Shown: positions 5,913 to 13,022 of the stretch, piece by piece
How positions within the stretch are numbered: position 1 is the stretch's first letter
How the letters are laid out: the number at the start of each line of letters is the position of its first letter
Assembly: GCA_002297935.1 (NCBI GenBank)
Contig: DBLC01000141.1
Location: forward strand, 699 to 14,725
Origin: Dialister sp. UBA734
GTDB lineage: Bacteria > Bacillota > Negativicutes > Veillonellales > Dialisteraceae
DNA: 14,027 nucleotides
Reading direction: 5' to 3'
Notes under the pieces: model-generated
What the model saw: the letters and a program-made list of their open reading frames with translations, nothing else
Told to the model about the DNA's origin: nothing
The model's database searches: none
Translations under genes and position numbers: made by a program

Positions 5913-6728
5913 ATGTCTTCTATCAAAATGATTGCCATTGATTTGGATGATACCTTACTAAGAGATGATATTTCTATTTCTGACTATACCAAAGAAACGT
6001 TGCAGAAAGCCATGGCCAAGGGCGTGAAGATTGTCATTGCCACAGGCCGTATGTTTCAGGCGGCCCGTCCTTGGGGGAAAGCTATCGGCTTGGGCGATGT
6101 GCCTATGATTTGCTACACCGGTTCCCTCACGGGTCTTTGTGAAAGCGGAAAGCTGATTCGCAATGTGCGGGTAGAGAAGGAAACAGCCCTGGACATTTTG
6201 CAGACCATCAAAGACCATGGCTGGTATGCCCAGACCTACATCGGTGACAATTTGTATGTGGACACCAAGAACGATTGGACCAGAAATTATGAAAAGCAGT
6301 GTGGTGTCACAGCGGAGGCCATTGGAGAAACTTTTTATCACCCCGAAAAAGGACCCACCAAGATTCTGGTTTGCGAATATGACTTGGAAAAGATGAAACA
6401 TATCGAATCGGTATTACAAGAAAAATATGGCTCTCTGGTGAACCAGGTGAAATCTAAACCTTATTTCTTTGAAATGAATAACAAAGAATGTTCCAAAGGG
6501 AAAGCGGTCCTGTCGCTGGCCGAAGAATGGGGCATTCAGGCCGATGAAATCATGACCTTTGGCAATGGAAATAACGACGTGTCCATGCTGTCCATGATCC
6601 CCTGGGGCTTCGCCGTAGCCAATGCCACCACCAGCGCGAAACAGGCCGCTGCCCACGAAACCGCTTCGAACAACGAAGACGGCGTGGCGAAAGCGGTTGA
6701 GAAATACGTACTTCTTGGAGAGGCGTAA
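5913..6728 (+). CDS. Cof-type HAD-superfamily hydrolase (haloacid dehalogenase-like phosphatase)
   Basis: The 271-residue protein has the order of a Cof/IIB HAD phosphatase: nucleophile loop DLDDTLL from residue 10 (D10 nucleophile, D12 acid/base), motif II ATGR at 43-46, a C2-type cap domain from about 80 to 185, motif III Lys around K195/K197 in CSKGKA, and motif IV GNGNND at 217-222. Members remove phosphate from sugar phosphates, flavin or cofactor intermediates in the cytoplasm; the substrate is not predictable. Motif IV reads GNGNND where GDGxND is common; D222 is kept, so activity is still expected. AAGGAG at 5896-5901 is 11 bases before the ATG, a little long, and an ATG at 5928 is less likely because it would cut into the strand before the nucleophile. 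The gene stands alone between repeat-filled gaps. Confidence 0.92.
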   Translation: MSSIKMIAIDLDDTLLRDDISISDYTKETLQKAMAKGVKIVIATGRMFQAARPWGKAIGLGDVPMICYTGSLTGLCESGKLIRNVRVEKETALDILQTIKDHGWYAQTYIGDNLYVDTKNDWTRNYEKQCGVTAEAIGETFYHPEKGPTKILVCEYDLEKMKHIESVLQEKYGSLVNQVKSKPYFFEMNNKECSKGKAVLSLAEEWGIQADEIMTFGNGNNDVSMLSMIPWGFAVANATTSAKQAAAHETASNNEDGVAKAVEKYVLLGEA

Positions 6729-6741
6729 CATAATTGATTTT

Positions 6742-7080
6742 AGTGAGAAGTTAGAAGTGAGAAGTTAGAAATGGTGGAAGGGGCGTATCAAATGTATATG
6801 GCGCCCAAAATATATAAGGTTATTATTCTGCTACTTTCGATAGTAAACATACTGATTTATACCGCTGCAGTCGGGGGTATATAGGTTAAAAAGGGTTATG
6901 TGCTGACCTTAGTTTCATAACCTTGTTTACCTTTTGTAACCTTTTGAAAGGCCGTATCTCTTATTGACGAAACATAGCAAATCAGCAGAGTCATAACCTT
7001 ATATCATTTGCGGCGCTATATAAGTTGTGCGCCGCCACCACCATTTCTCACTTCTAACTTCTAACTTCTCACTTCTAACT
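6742..7080. repeat. MITE-like palindromic element, full copy
   Basis: Left heptamers (AGTGAGA, AGTTAGA type, 6742-6770) and right heptamers (TTCTCAC/TTCTAAC, 7045-7080) are inverted. Inside them the arms continue as ATGGTGG plus GC-rich stretches and then AATATATAAGGTTAT on the left, matched on the right by AGTCATAACCTTATAT read on the other strand. The total arm is near 85 bases, imperfect. The interior holds a second hairpin (GGTTATG and CATAACC, about 6893-6923) and no ORF. It is closely related to 11775-12034. Confidence 0.9.
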
Positions 7081-7125
7081 AAAAGTTAGCGATATACAAT
7101 GTGTATGACGTAGAAAGGAATCGCG

Positions 7126-8040
7126 ATGGAGAAAGAAAAAGATACATTTCGTTTCGTTATCATTACTGGTATGAGCGGTGCCGGGAAGACCAATTTCATG
7201 CAGAAGTTGGAAGATATGGGCTACTATTGCGTGGACAATTTGCCGCCAGTTTTGATTGTCCGCTTTGCCGATCTGTGCTGGAAGAGTACGTCCAATACCC
7301 GCCATGTGGCCGTGGTGACGGACATCCGGGGCGGTTCTTTCTTTGATGCTCTGCCGCAAGCCTTGGATGAATTGAAAAAACGGGGCATCCCCCATGAAGT
7401 GGTATTTCTGGAAGCCTCCGATGAAGCCCTGGTGCGGCGGTATATGGAAACTCGCCGGCAGCATCCGCTGGCTAAGAATATGCGCATCCAGGAAGGTATT
7501 TCCCAAGAACGCAAAATTTTGGCCGGCGTACGGGCCCAGGCGGATTTGATTATTGATACCACGTCGATGAAACCGTCGGATCTGAAAGGATACATGGACA
7601 ACCGCTTTGGCGGCGAACAGGCCGATAAGGGTATGCAGATTACGGTCTTCTCCTTCGGCTTCAAATACGGCATTCCTATCGATGCGGATATGGTGATTGA
7701 TGTGCGTTTCCTGCCCAATCCTTTTTATGTGGAGAAATACAAGCACTGGACCGGTCGGGTGCAGGAAGTGGCAGACTACATCAGCCGCTCTCCGGTGACC
7801 CAGGATTTCTTGAAAAAACTCTATGACTTCATGGATTTCACGGTGGAACAGTTCAAAGCGGTGGGAAAGACCCAGTTCACCATTGCCATTGGCTGCACCG
7901 GCGGGATGCATCGGTCGGTTTTTGTGACGGAAAAATTAGGAAAGCATCTGAAAGACAAGTACGGTCACGTCAATGTGGAGCATCGGGATTTGCATCGCAA
8001 TCCGGTGGAACACGATGTGAATGATATCGCGGGGGATTAA
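7126..8040 (+). CDS. rapZ: RapZ/YvcJ P-loop nucleotide-binding protein
   Basis: The 304-residue protein matches the RapZ (YvcJ) family in length and layout: Walker A GMSGAGKT at 15-22, the family segment YYCVDNLPP at 33-41, and the C-terminal signature IGCTGGMHRSV followed by HRD. In E. coli RapZ is an RNase E adaptor that targets the GlmZ small RNA in glucosamine-6-phosphate synthesis. In Firmicutes the orthologue YvcJ is a GTP/ATP-binding protein whose role is less clear, so the name here denotes the family. AAAGGA at 7114-7119 precedes the ATG by 6 bases. Its stop lies 3 bases before yvcK, making it the first gene of the conserved rapZ-yvcK-whiA operon. Possible -10 sequences (TACAAT, 7095-7100) directly follow the repeat element. 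Confidence 0.97.
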   Translation: MEKEKDTFRFVIITGMSGAGKTNFMQKLEDMGYYCVDNLPPVLIVRFADLCWKSTSNTRHVAVVTDIRGGSFFDALPQALDELKKRGIPHEVVFLEASDEALVRRYMETRRQHPLAKNMRIQEGISQERKILAGVRAQADLIIDTTSMKPSDLKGYMDNRFGGEQADKGMQITVFSFGFKYGIPIDADMVIDVRFLPNPFYVEKYKHWTGRVQEVADYISRSPVTQDFLKKLYDFMDFTVEQFKAVGKTQFTIAIGCTGGMHRSVFVTEKLGKHLKDKYGHVNVEHRDLHRNPVEHDVNDIAGD

Positions 8041-8043
8041 GCC

Positions 8044-9396
8044 ATGAAACATCTTTTGCAATGGCTCTATCCAGGCCTGGCTATCAAGCGGTGGATGCTT
8101 CTCTTTTCCGCTGGCTTGATTCTCCTGGTCTTTGGGGCGACTTTGATTATGAACTACCAGATTTTGGGAGTTCTGGAAGAAGAAATGCTCCGTCTGGCTT
8201 TTCAAATGACCGGCAGCTACAGCTATACCTTCTTGGCCGTGTCCGGTACGTTGATGATCATTTTGGGACTTTGGATGATGGGAGTCGGCGTGCGCCGCTT
8301 GGTGAAACGTTTCTTTGAACTTATTGCGCCGGACCAGAAGGAAGTTTCCAAAAGTCTGCTTTCCAAAATGGAATTGTCCCGCGGTATGCGTGTGGTTTCC
8401 ATTGGCGGCGGTCATGGTCTCTCTATGCTTCTTCGCGGCATGAAAAAGAAAACTTCTAACATCACCGCCATCGTGACGGTAGCCGACGATGGCGGTTCTT
8501 CCGGTCGGTTGCGGGAAGAAATGGGCATCATTGCCCCAGGGGACCTTCGCAACTGTCTGGTGGCACTGGCCGATAAAGAAAGTGTATTGGAACAACTCTT
8601 CCAGTATCGCTTCGATGGGAAAGGCGAATTGTCCGGCCATAGCTTGGGCAATTTATTTCTGGCAGCATTGATTAAAGAATTTGGAAATGCCCAGAATGCG
8701 TTGGAAGCGGCCAGTAAAGTCTTGAACATCCGCGGCCAGGTGGTTCCTGCTACGGCGGAAAAAGTGCGGCTCAAAGCCAAGATGTCCGATGGAGAAGTGG
8801 TAGAAGGAGAATCGGAAATTTCCCATTACCCGAAGAAAATCGGAAGAGAAGTCCGCATTGTCCACATGTCGACCATTCCGAAAAATCCCATGGCCGTAGG
8901 CGATGCTTTGGAAGCGATCCGCAAGGCCGATTTGATTACCTTAGGCCCTGGCAGCCTGTACACCAGCGTACTGCCCAATTTGCTGGTTCCAGAAATTTTG
9001 CAGGCCATCCGTGCCAGCGATGCGCCGGTGCTCTATATTTGTAACGTCATGACCCAGCCTGGAGAAACCACCGGCTATACTGTAGGCGACCATTTGAAAG
9101 CCCTGGTGGATCATATCGGCGGCGGGGTGATTGACTTTGTCCTGGCCAATCAGGAAATACCGAACCAGGATGTATTGAAGAAATATGAAAAAGTCGGTGC
9201 CTTCCCGGTGGAAATTGATAAGAAAAAAGTCCAGTCCTTGGGAGCCACCTTGATAGAAGCGGATTTATTGGGGTCCAATAAAGGGGCCGTGCAGGATACC
9301 CAGGTCTTGGCCGATGAAATCCAGCAGATCCGCAATTTGCTGCAGGCCAACATTCCTCCGGAAGCGATGGAAGAATATTTGAAAAGGAGTCACTGA
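8044..9396 (+). CDS. yvcK: YvcK/CofD-like gluconeogenesis factor with N-terminal membrane extension
   Basis: The 450-residue protein carries the YvcK/CofD-type Rossmann domain from about residue 114: GGGHGLS at 121-127, TVADDGGSSGRLR at 145-157 and PGDLRNCLVALA at 165-176. YvcK is needed for growth on gluconeogenic carbon sources and for cell shape in Bacillus subtilis, and binds UDP-sugars. B. subtilis YvcK is a soluble protein of just over 300 residues; this one has an extra N-terminal part of about 110 residues with two likely membrane helices (about 17-36 and 60-82), which would tether the domain to the inner membrane face. GGGGGA at 8031-8036 serves as ribosome site. The stop TGA overlaps the whiA ATG by one base, suggesting translational coupling. 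The 2-phospholactate transferase role of archaeal CofD is not expected here. Confidence 0.96.
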   Translation: MKHLLQWLYPGLAIKRWMLLFSAGLILLVFGATLIMNYQILGVLEEEMLRLAFQMTGSYSYTFLAVSGTLMIILGLWMMGVGVRRLVKRFFELIAPDQKEVSKSLLSKMELSRGMRVVSIGGGHGLSMLLRGMKKKTSNITAIVTVADDGGSSGRLREEMGIIAPGDLRNCLVALADKESVLEQLFQYRFDGKGELSGHSLGNLFLAALIKEFGNAQNALEAASKVLNIRGQVVPATAEKVRLKAKMSDGEVVEGESEISHYPKKIGREVRIVHMSTIPKNPMAVGDALEAIRKADLITLGPGSLYTSVLPNLLVPEILQAIRASDAPVLYICNVMTQPGETTGYTVGDHLKALVDHIGGGVIDFVLANQEIPNQDVLKKYEKVGAFPVEIDKKKVQSLGATLIEADLLGSNKGAVQDTQVLADEIQQIRNLLQANIPPEAMEEYLKRSH

Positions 9397-10310
9397 TGTC
9401 TTTTACAGAACAGGTAAAAAATGAATTGGCCCGGCTTCCCAGAGAAACGAAAGAAAGCCGGGGTGCCGAGCTTTTGGCCCTTCTTCGCATGAGCGGCTCT
9501 TTTATCACTGGCACCCATGGCAGCTGGGGATTGGAATTTTCTACAGGAAATAGTGCCGTGGCTAGACGGGTACTGGTGTATCTGAAAAAAGATTTCGGCT
9601 TCCTTCCTTTCACCATGGTGCGGCAAGGCCGGCGGCTGCGGAAGAAAAATGTATACACCCTGATGGTGCAGCCTTCCAAAGAAGGGCTGGATTTCTTAAA
9701 TACCATGGGTCTCTCTCCTTTGGCTGGCATCGATGATATGGAACGGATGGAAACCTCGGAAGAACGGCGGGCTTACCTGGCTGGTGCCTTCCTGGGCGGT
9801 GGTTCCGTCAGCCGCCCCCAAAGCGATTATCACCTGGAAATGGTGACCCAGTCCTCCCATTTCGCCGAAGAACTGGTGAAAATCATGAAAAGCTTCAAAA
9901 TGAAAGCCCGCATGACGGACCGCAAAAATGACTATATCGTGTATATCAAAGATGGCGATGATGTATCTGGCTTTCTGCAAATCGTAGGCGCTACCCAGAG
10001 CTATATGGACTTTGAAAGCGTCCGGGTGGTGAAAGACATGAGGAACCGGGTCAATCGGCAAGTGAACTGCGAAACCGCCAATCTGCAGAAAACCGTAGAC
10101 GCCGCCGTCCGACAAACCCACTTGGTAGAACAACTTCTCCGGCGGCAAACCCTATCCTCTTTATCGCCGAAAATTCGAGAAGCCTGCGAAGTGCGCATGA
10201 ACAACCCAAACGCCAGCCTGTCCGAATTGGCCCAAATTTGTGGCATCACCAAATCCGGCCTGGCCCATCGGTTCAAAAAGATCGAAGCTATGGTGGAAGA
10301 AATGAAATAA
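9396..10310 (+). CDS. whiA: WhiA DNA-binding regulator
   Basis: The 304-residue protein is WhiA. An N-terminal domain related to LAGLIDADG homing endonucleases includes LAGAFLGGGSV at 128-138, without an endonuclease role. A conserved RNRVNRQVNCETANLQKT segment follows (216-233), then a C-terminal helix-turn-helix (about 274-297: SLSELAQICGITKSGLAHRF). In Streptomyces WhiA activates sporulation division genes; in Bacillus it affects division and chromosome segregation. AAGGAG at 9384-9389 precedes the ATG by 6 bases and the start overlaps the yvcK stop (TGATG). No HPr/crh gene follows, unlike in Bacillus; a heptamer array begins 6 bases after the stop. Confidence 0.97.
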   Translation: MSFTEQVKNELARLPRETKESRGAELLALLRMSGSFITGTHGSWGLEFSTGNSAVARRVLVYLKKDFGFLPFTMVRQGRRLRKKNVYTLMVQPSKEGLDFLNTMGLSPLAGIDDMERMETSEERRAYLAGAFLGGGSVSRPQSDYHLEMVTQSSHFAEELVKIMKSFKMKARMTDRKNDYIVYIKDGDDVSGFLQIVGATQSYMDFESVRVVKDMRNRVNRQVNCETANLQKTVDAAVRQTHLVEQLLRRQTLSSLSPKIREACEVRMNNPNASLSELAQICGITKSGLAHRFKKIEAMVEEMK

Positions 10311-10316
10311 TTGTTG

Positions 10317-10365
10317 GTGACTGGTGACTAGTAGCTAGTAGCTAGTCCCTGGGGATTAGGAAATA
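10317..10365 (+). repeat. Heptamer array with unit drift
   Basis: Seven successive units change stepwise while period 7 is kept: GTGACTG, GTGACTA, GTAGCTA, GTAGCTA, GTCCCTG, GGGATTA, GGAAATA. It links the GTGACT and GGGATTA types seen elsewhere as separate arrays. No inverted partner was found. Confidence 0.85.
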
Positions 10366-10570
10366 GGGAGTCCTAATGGTAATGGTCAGGGGCACTAGCG
10401 GTTACCCCCTTTCACTGAAAGGGGGGGCAGGGGGATAGCTCGCACAAGCGATATGAAATGATTGTGATGAAATCGGCATAGGCGCCTGGCATTAGCGATT
10501 ACAATGGACAAACGGGATCTTATGGTTCTCATGTTTCCTTATATGTGATGCTAATGATAGCGTTTATCAG
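10366..10570. other. Non-coding gap with GC-rich hairpin
   Basis: The only clear structure is a stem of at least 8 bp, CCCCCTTT (10405-10412) with AAAGGGGG (10418-10425), followed by GGCAGGGGGAT instead of a T-run, so it is not a normal terminator. TAGCGTTTATC at 10558-10568 also occurs at 728-737, suggesting relation to the element at 651-944. No gene is supported here. Confidence 0.5.
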
Positions 10571-10576
10571 CACATA

Positions 10577-10625
10577 CGAGAAACCTGAGCAACCTGAGAA
10601 CCTTGAGAAACCTAAGCAACCTGTA
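10577..10625 (+). repeat. Nonamer array upstream of the secreted-protein gene
   Basis: Units of the type TGAGCAACC/TGAGAAACC/TAAGCAACC run for about five repeats, one of them 8 and one 10 bases long. The array happens to be open in the frame of the following gene (reading EKPEQPENLEKPKQP), which explains a spurious 51-residue N-terminal extension. Confidence 0.85.
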
Positions 10626-10697
10626 ATTTCTAGTGAAATCATGCTAACTAACACAAAAATTTATCAACCCCTAAAAAGGAAAGAAGATGTACATATA

Positions 10698-11759
10698 ATG
10701 AAATATACAAAATTACTTCGAAGCTGCTTAGCAGCTTTTTGTTTTTGCGGCGTGGCCCAGATGGCAGCCGCCTATTCTCCTTGGGAAGAAAACTATACCC
10801 AGGTACAATTAGACACTACGAAAAAAGAGGGGACTCTGATTTTTTCTGATTGCCCCGAATACGCCCAGCAGCCGGGCATCCTCTATGAAGGAACGGTCAA
10901 GAAGGGAAAGGGCCGTATCTATTACTACCATGTCAATGAGATCGGAAGCCCCGCGCGGGTATTGGTCTATGCCCAAAGTGATAAGAAACAGGATATTTCT
11001 GTCACACGGGCTATCAAAGGAGACGCCAGCAGTGATTACTATCCCACCGGCAGCACTCTTTCCTATCGGGAAATCATGGAACCCAAGCAGGATGTGCAGA
11101 ACGTCACCTTAGGGGCTCATAAAAGAACGGTTATCTGGGATGATGACGAAATGGGGATTCGAGAAGAAGACCTGGTGAGCGGTATCGTCGAAGTGGAAAC
11201 TAAGAATCCTGTTTCCTTTGGGGTTGCCATATTGCCCCATGACAATGGCAGTGCACTGCAGCAATCCTTAGACCAGGCGGTGTACCTGCCACCGGATAGT
11301 CATGAAATGCGAGGCACCTTTGCCAGCGATGTATATATGGAAAATAAAAATACTTGGGACTTTGCTAAAGGAACGGCTATGCTCAAACTTGGTGGAGACG
11401 ACTCTTCCTTGCAGTTCCAAAAAGGCCCCGATGAAATCAGCCATGTGGAACGAGAAAATACAGGTGACTATGGGATTGCTTATCATATCATTTTCCACTC
11501 GAAAGGGAGCGGGAAATACAAACTCTACTTGAATGGGTTAGGCGGCTATTATTTTGGCAGCTTTGAAGTGGGGCAAAATCCGAAACTGATGCGCGTCTAT
11601 AGAACCGACGTAAGCCGCCTCAAGAAATTTGGTGGCGATTTCGATACCTGGCAAGAAGCCGGTTCGTGGGATGCTGGCAAAGATCTGTACATTCGCCTCA
11701 TGCCCCCAGGAGCGGCGTGCATGCCATTGGTGTTTATGATGGTACCGGAAAAGCAGTGA
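10698..11759 (+). CDS. Secreted protein of unknown function
   Basis: I choose the ATG at 10698, not an upstream ATG at 10545, because it begins a clear signal peptide: MKYTKLLRSC, a hydrophobic stretch, and AAA before Y26 as the probable cleavage site. The upstream part only translates repeat DNA. A weak purine-rich site (AAGGAAAGAAG, 10676-10686) precedes it. The mature protein has about 328 residues, rich in Tyr, Gly and charged residues, with alternating hydrophobic patterns such as GRIYYYHVNEIG and GKYKLYLNGLGGYYFGSF that suggest beta structure. No lipobox, anchoring motif or second membrane segment is visible, so it should be released to the periplasm or outside. I recognise no family or catalytic motif. 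It is a single-gene unit flanked by repeats. Confidence 0.8.
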   Translation: MKYTKLLRSCLAAFCFCGVAQMAAAYSPWEENYTQVQLDTTKKEGTLIFSDCPEYAQQPGILYEGTVKKGKGRIYYYHVNEIGSPARVLVYAQSDKKQDISVTRAIKGDASSDYYPTGSTLSYREIMEPKQDVQNVTLGAHKRTVIWDDDEMGIREEDLVSGIVEVETKNPVSFGVAILPHDNGSALQQSLDQAVYLPPDSHEMRGTFASDVYMENKNTWDFAKGTAMLKLGGDDSSLQFQKGPDEISHVERENTGDYGIAYHIIFHSKGSGKYKLYLNGLGGYYFGSFEVGQNPKLMRVYRTDVSRLKKFGGDFDTWQEAGSWDAGKDLYIRLMPPGAACMPLVFMMVPEKQ

Positions 11760-11774
11760 AAAATTAGAAACATG

Positions 11775-12034
11775 AAGGTTATTATTCAGCTGCTTTCCAT
11801 AGCAAACATATTGATTTATGTCGCTACAACTAAGGTTATAAAGGTTAAAAAGGGTTATGCGCTGACCTTAGTTTCATAACCTTGTATACCCCTTATAACC
11901 TTTTGAAAGGCCGTATCTTCTATTGGTGAAACATAGCAAATCAGCAGAGTAATAACCTTATATCGTTGGCGGCGCTATATAAGTTGTGCGCCGCCACCGC
12001 CATTTCTCACTTCTAACTTCTCACTTCTAACTAT
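11775..12034. repeat. MITE-like palindromic element, second copy lacking its left arm
   Basis: It aligns along its length with 6816-7080, including the interior GGTTATG/CATAACC hairpin, the AAAGGCCGTATCT stretch, AGCAAATCAGCAGAGT and the right-hand heptamers (TTCTCAC/TTCTAAC). The left GC-rich and heptamer arm present in the other copy is absent, leaving only a scrap (ATTAGAAACATG) after the stop codon of the secreted-protein gene. Confidence 0.9.
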
Positions 12035-12041
12035 AGTGTCC

Positions 12042-12070
12042 TTGTGAACCTTGAGCACCTGTTGTATAAT
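12042..12070 (+). promoter_or_regulatory. Promoter of the DUF951 gene
   Basis: TTGTGA (12042-12047) and TATAAT (12065-12070) are exactly 17 bases apart. The -35 box and half of the spacer are made of two degenerate nonamer units (TTGTGAACC, TTGAGCACC). Confidence 0.78.
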
Positions 12071-12108
12071 GACACATATAAAAAATAGGATAACTAAGGA
12101 GACAAATT

Positions 12109-12339
12109 ATGAAATTCATTCAATTTCGTATTGGCGATATAGTACAGATGAAAAAGAAACATCCTTGCGGCAGTCAGGAATGGGAAGTACTGCAGCTGGG
12201 CAGCGATATGCGAATCAAATGCTGTGGCTGCGGACATATCGTGTTGATTCCTCGCCCCAAGTTCCTGAAAGGGGCTAAGAAAGTAATGAATCGAGATGTG
12301 ACCCAGGATACCCCATTGGCTAGCCGGACAGATCAGTGA
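12109..12339 (+). CDS. DUF951 family protein
   Basis: The 76-residue protein fits the DUF951 family: FRIGDIVQMKKKHPCGSQEW at 5-25, then WEVLQLGSDMRIKCCGCGHIVLIPR. Conserved Cys residues (CG at 20 and CCGCG at about 43-47) suggest metal binding. The function of the family is not known; it is frequent in Firmicutes, often near parB or ychF, which are not seen here. AAGGAG at 12096-12101 with 7-base spacing and a good promoter upstream support expression. The TGA stop (12337-12339) is inside the first unit of the next heptamer array, so the extreme C-terminus (DQ) may be shaped by the repeat. Confidence 0.9.
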   Translation: MKFIQFRIGDIVQMKKKHPCGSQEWEVLQLGSDMRIKCCGCGHIVLIPRPKFLKGAKKVMNRDVTQDTPLASRTDQ

Positions 12340-12486
12340 CTGGTAGCTAGTGACTGGTGACTGGACACATCACTTGTGCTACTGTGATATGTATCAACGA
12401 ATGTTTCACTGCTGATAGCAATGGATTGAAAATGGGGCTAGGGAGCTTGTATTCCTAGTCACGAGTCACTAGTCTACCAGTCACCA
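12336..12486. repeat. Element bounded by inverted heptamer arrays
   Basis: Four units at 12336-12363 (GTGACTG, GTAGCTA, GTGACTG, GTGACTG) face an inverted array at 12455-12486 (CTAGTCA, CGAGTCA, CTAGTCT, then ACCAGTCACC). Ninety bases without an ORF lie between. The right arm ends about 30 bases before the first tRNA promoter. Confidence 0.85.
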
Positions 12487-12518
12487 AAAAATATTTTCAA
12501 AATATTTCAAAAAAGTAC

Positions 12519-12547
12519 TAGACAGATGCAAAGGTCCATGCTATAAT
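12519..12547 (+). promoter_or_regulatory. Upstream promoter of the tRNA cluster (P1)
   Basis: TAGACA (12519-12524) and TATAAT (12542-12547) are 17 bases apart, with an A/T-rich stretch upstream at 12485-12514 that could act as an UP element. Confidence 0.65.
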
Positions 12548-12624
12548 CTATAACCGTGATGAGGACGCACCTACGAAGCTTTACACAACTTTCGAAGATG
12601 TTGAAAAAACGTTGAAAAAAGTCC

Positions 12625-12653
12625 TTGACAAAAAGCTGATGACATGATATGAT
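12625..12653 (+). promoter_or_regulatory. Proximal promoter of the tRNA cluster (P2)
   Basis: A consensus TTGACA (12625-12630) lies 17 bases from TATGAT (12648-12653), and transcription would begin only about 10 bases before the first tRNA. Tandem promoters are usual for stable RNA operons. Confidence 0.8.
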
Positions 12654-12670
12654 AATTAAGTCGCTGACAT

Positions 12671-12746
12671 GCTGGCGTAGCTCAGTTGGTAGAGCAGCTG
12701 ATTTGTAATCAGCAGGTCGTAGGTTCAAGTCCTATTGCCAGCTCCA
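12671..12746 (+). tRNA. tRNA-Thr (UGU)
   Basis: A 76-base cloverleaf with anticodon TGT in the loop between CTGAT and ATCAG, T-arm GGTTCAAGTCC, encoded CCA, discriminator T as is usual for Thr, and one G-T pair at the inner end of the acceptor stem. It is first in a five-tRNA transcript. Confidence 0.97.
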
Positions 12747-12749
12747 TAT

Positions 12750-12834
12750 GGGCGGATTCCCGAGTGGTTAAAGGGAGCAGACTGTAAATCTGCCGGCTTT
12801 GCCTTCATAGGTTCGAATCCTATTCCGCCCACCA
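12750..12834 (+). tRNA. tRNA-Tyr (GUA)
   Basis: An 85-base tRNA with a long variable arm, anticodon GTA between CAGACT and AATCTG, acceptor GGGCGGA paired with TCCGCCC, and encoded CCA. Long-arm structure plus GUA identify Tyr. Confidence 0.97.
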
Positions 12835-12841
12835 TCATTAT

Positions 12842-12917
12842 CGCGGGGTGGAGCAGTTGGTAGCTCGTCGGGCTCATAACCCGAAGGCCGTAGGTTCAAG
12901 TCCTACCCCCGCAACCA
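12842..12917 (+). tRNA. Initiator tRNA-fMet (CAU)
   Basis: Anticodon CAT is flanked by the three G-C pairs (CGGG / CCCG) typical of initiators, and the first acceptor pair is a C-A mismatch (CGCGGGG with CCCCGCA), the bacterial initiator hallmark. CCA is encoded. Confidence 0.97.
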
Positions 12918-12945
12918 TGTTAATCCATTTCCTATATATAGATAT

Positions 12946-13021
12946 GCTGATATAGCTCAGTTGGTAGAGCGTATCCTTGGTAAGGATAAGGTCACCAGTT
13001 CAATCCTGGTTATCAGCTCCA
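12946..13021 (+). tRNA. tRNA-Thr (GGU)
   Basis: A 76-base cloverleaf: acceptor GCTGATA with TATCAGC, anticodon stem TATCC/GGATA around loop TTGGTAA giving anticodon GGT, discriminator T and encoded CCA. Confidence 0.96.
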
Positions 13022-13022
13022 T

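Noticed and set aside
7075..7911. 278-codon antisense ORF opposite rapZ
   Set aside because: rapZ is certain in the other strand; the antisense frame is a codon-bias shadow. The same applies to 7936-8640, 4975-5637, 4378-4938 and 1468-1968.
10405..10425. Rho-independent terminator after whiA
   Set aside because: The hairpin is strong but followed by GC-rich sequence with no T-run, and it lies about 95 bases after the stop.
10545..10697. N-terminal extension of the secreted protein
   Set aside because: It translates the nonamer array and lies before a clear signal peptide start.
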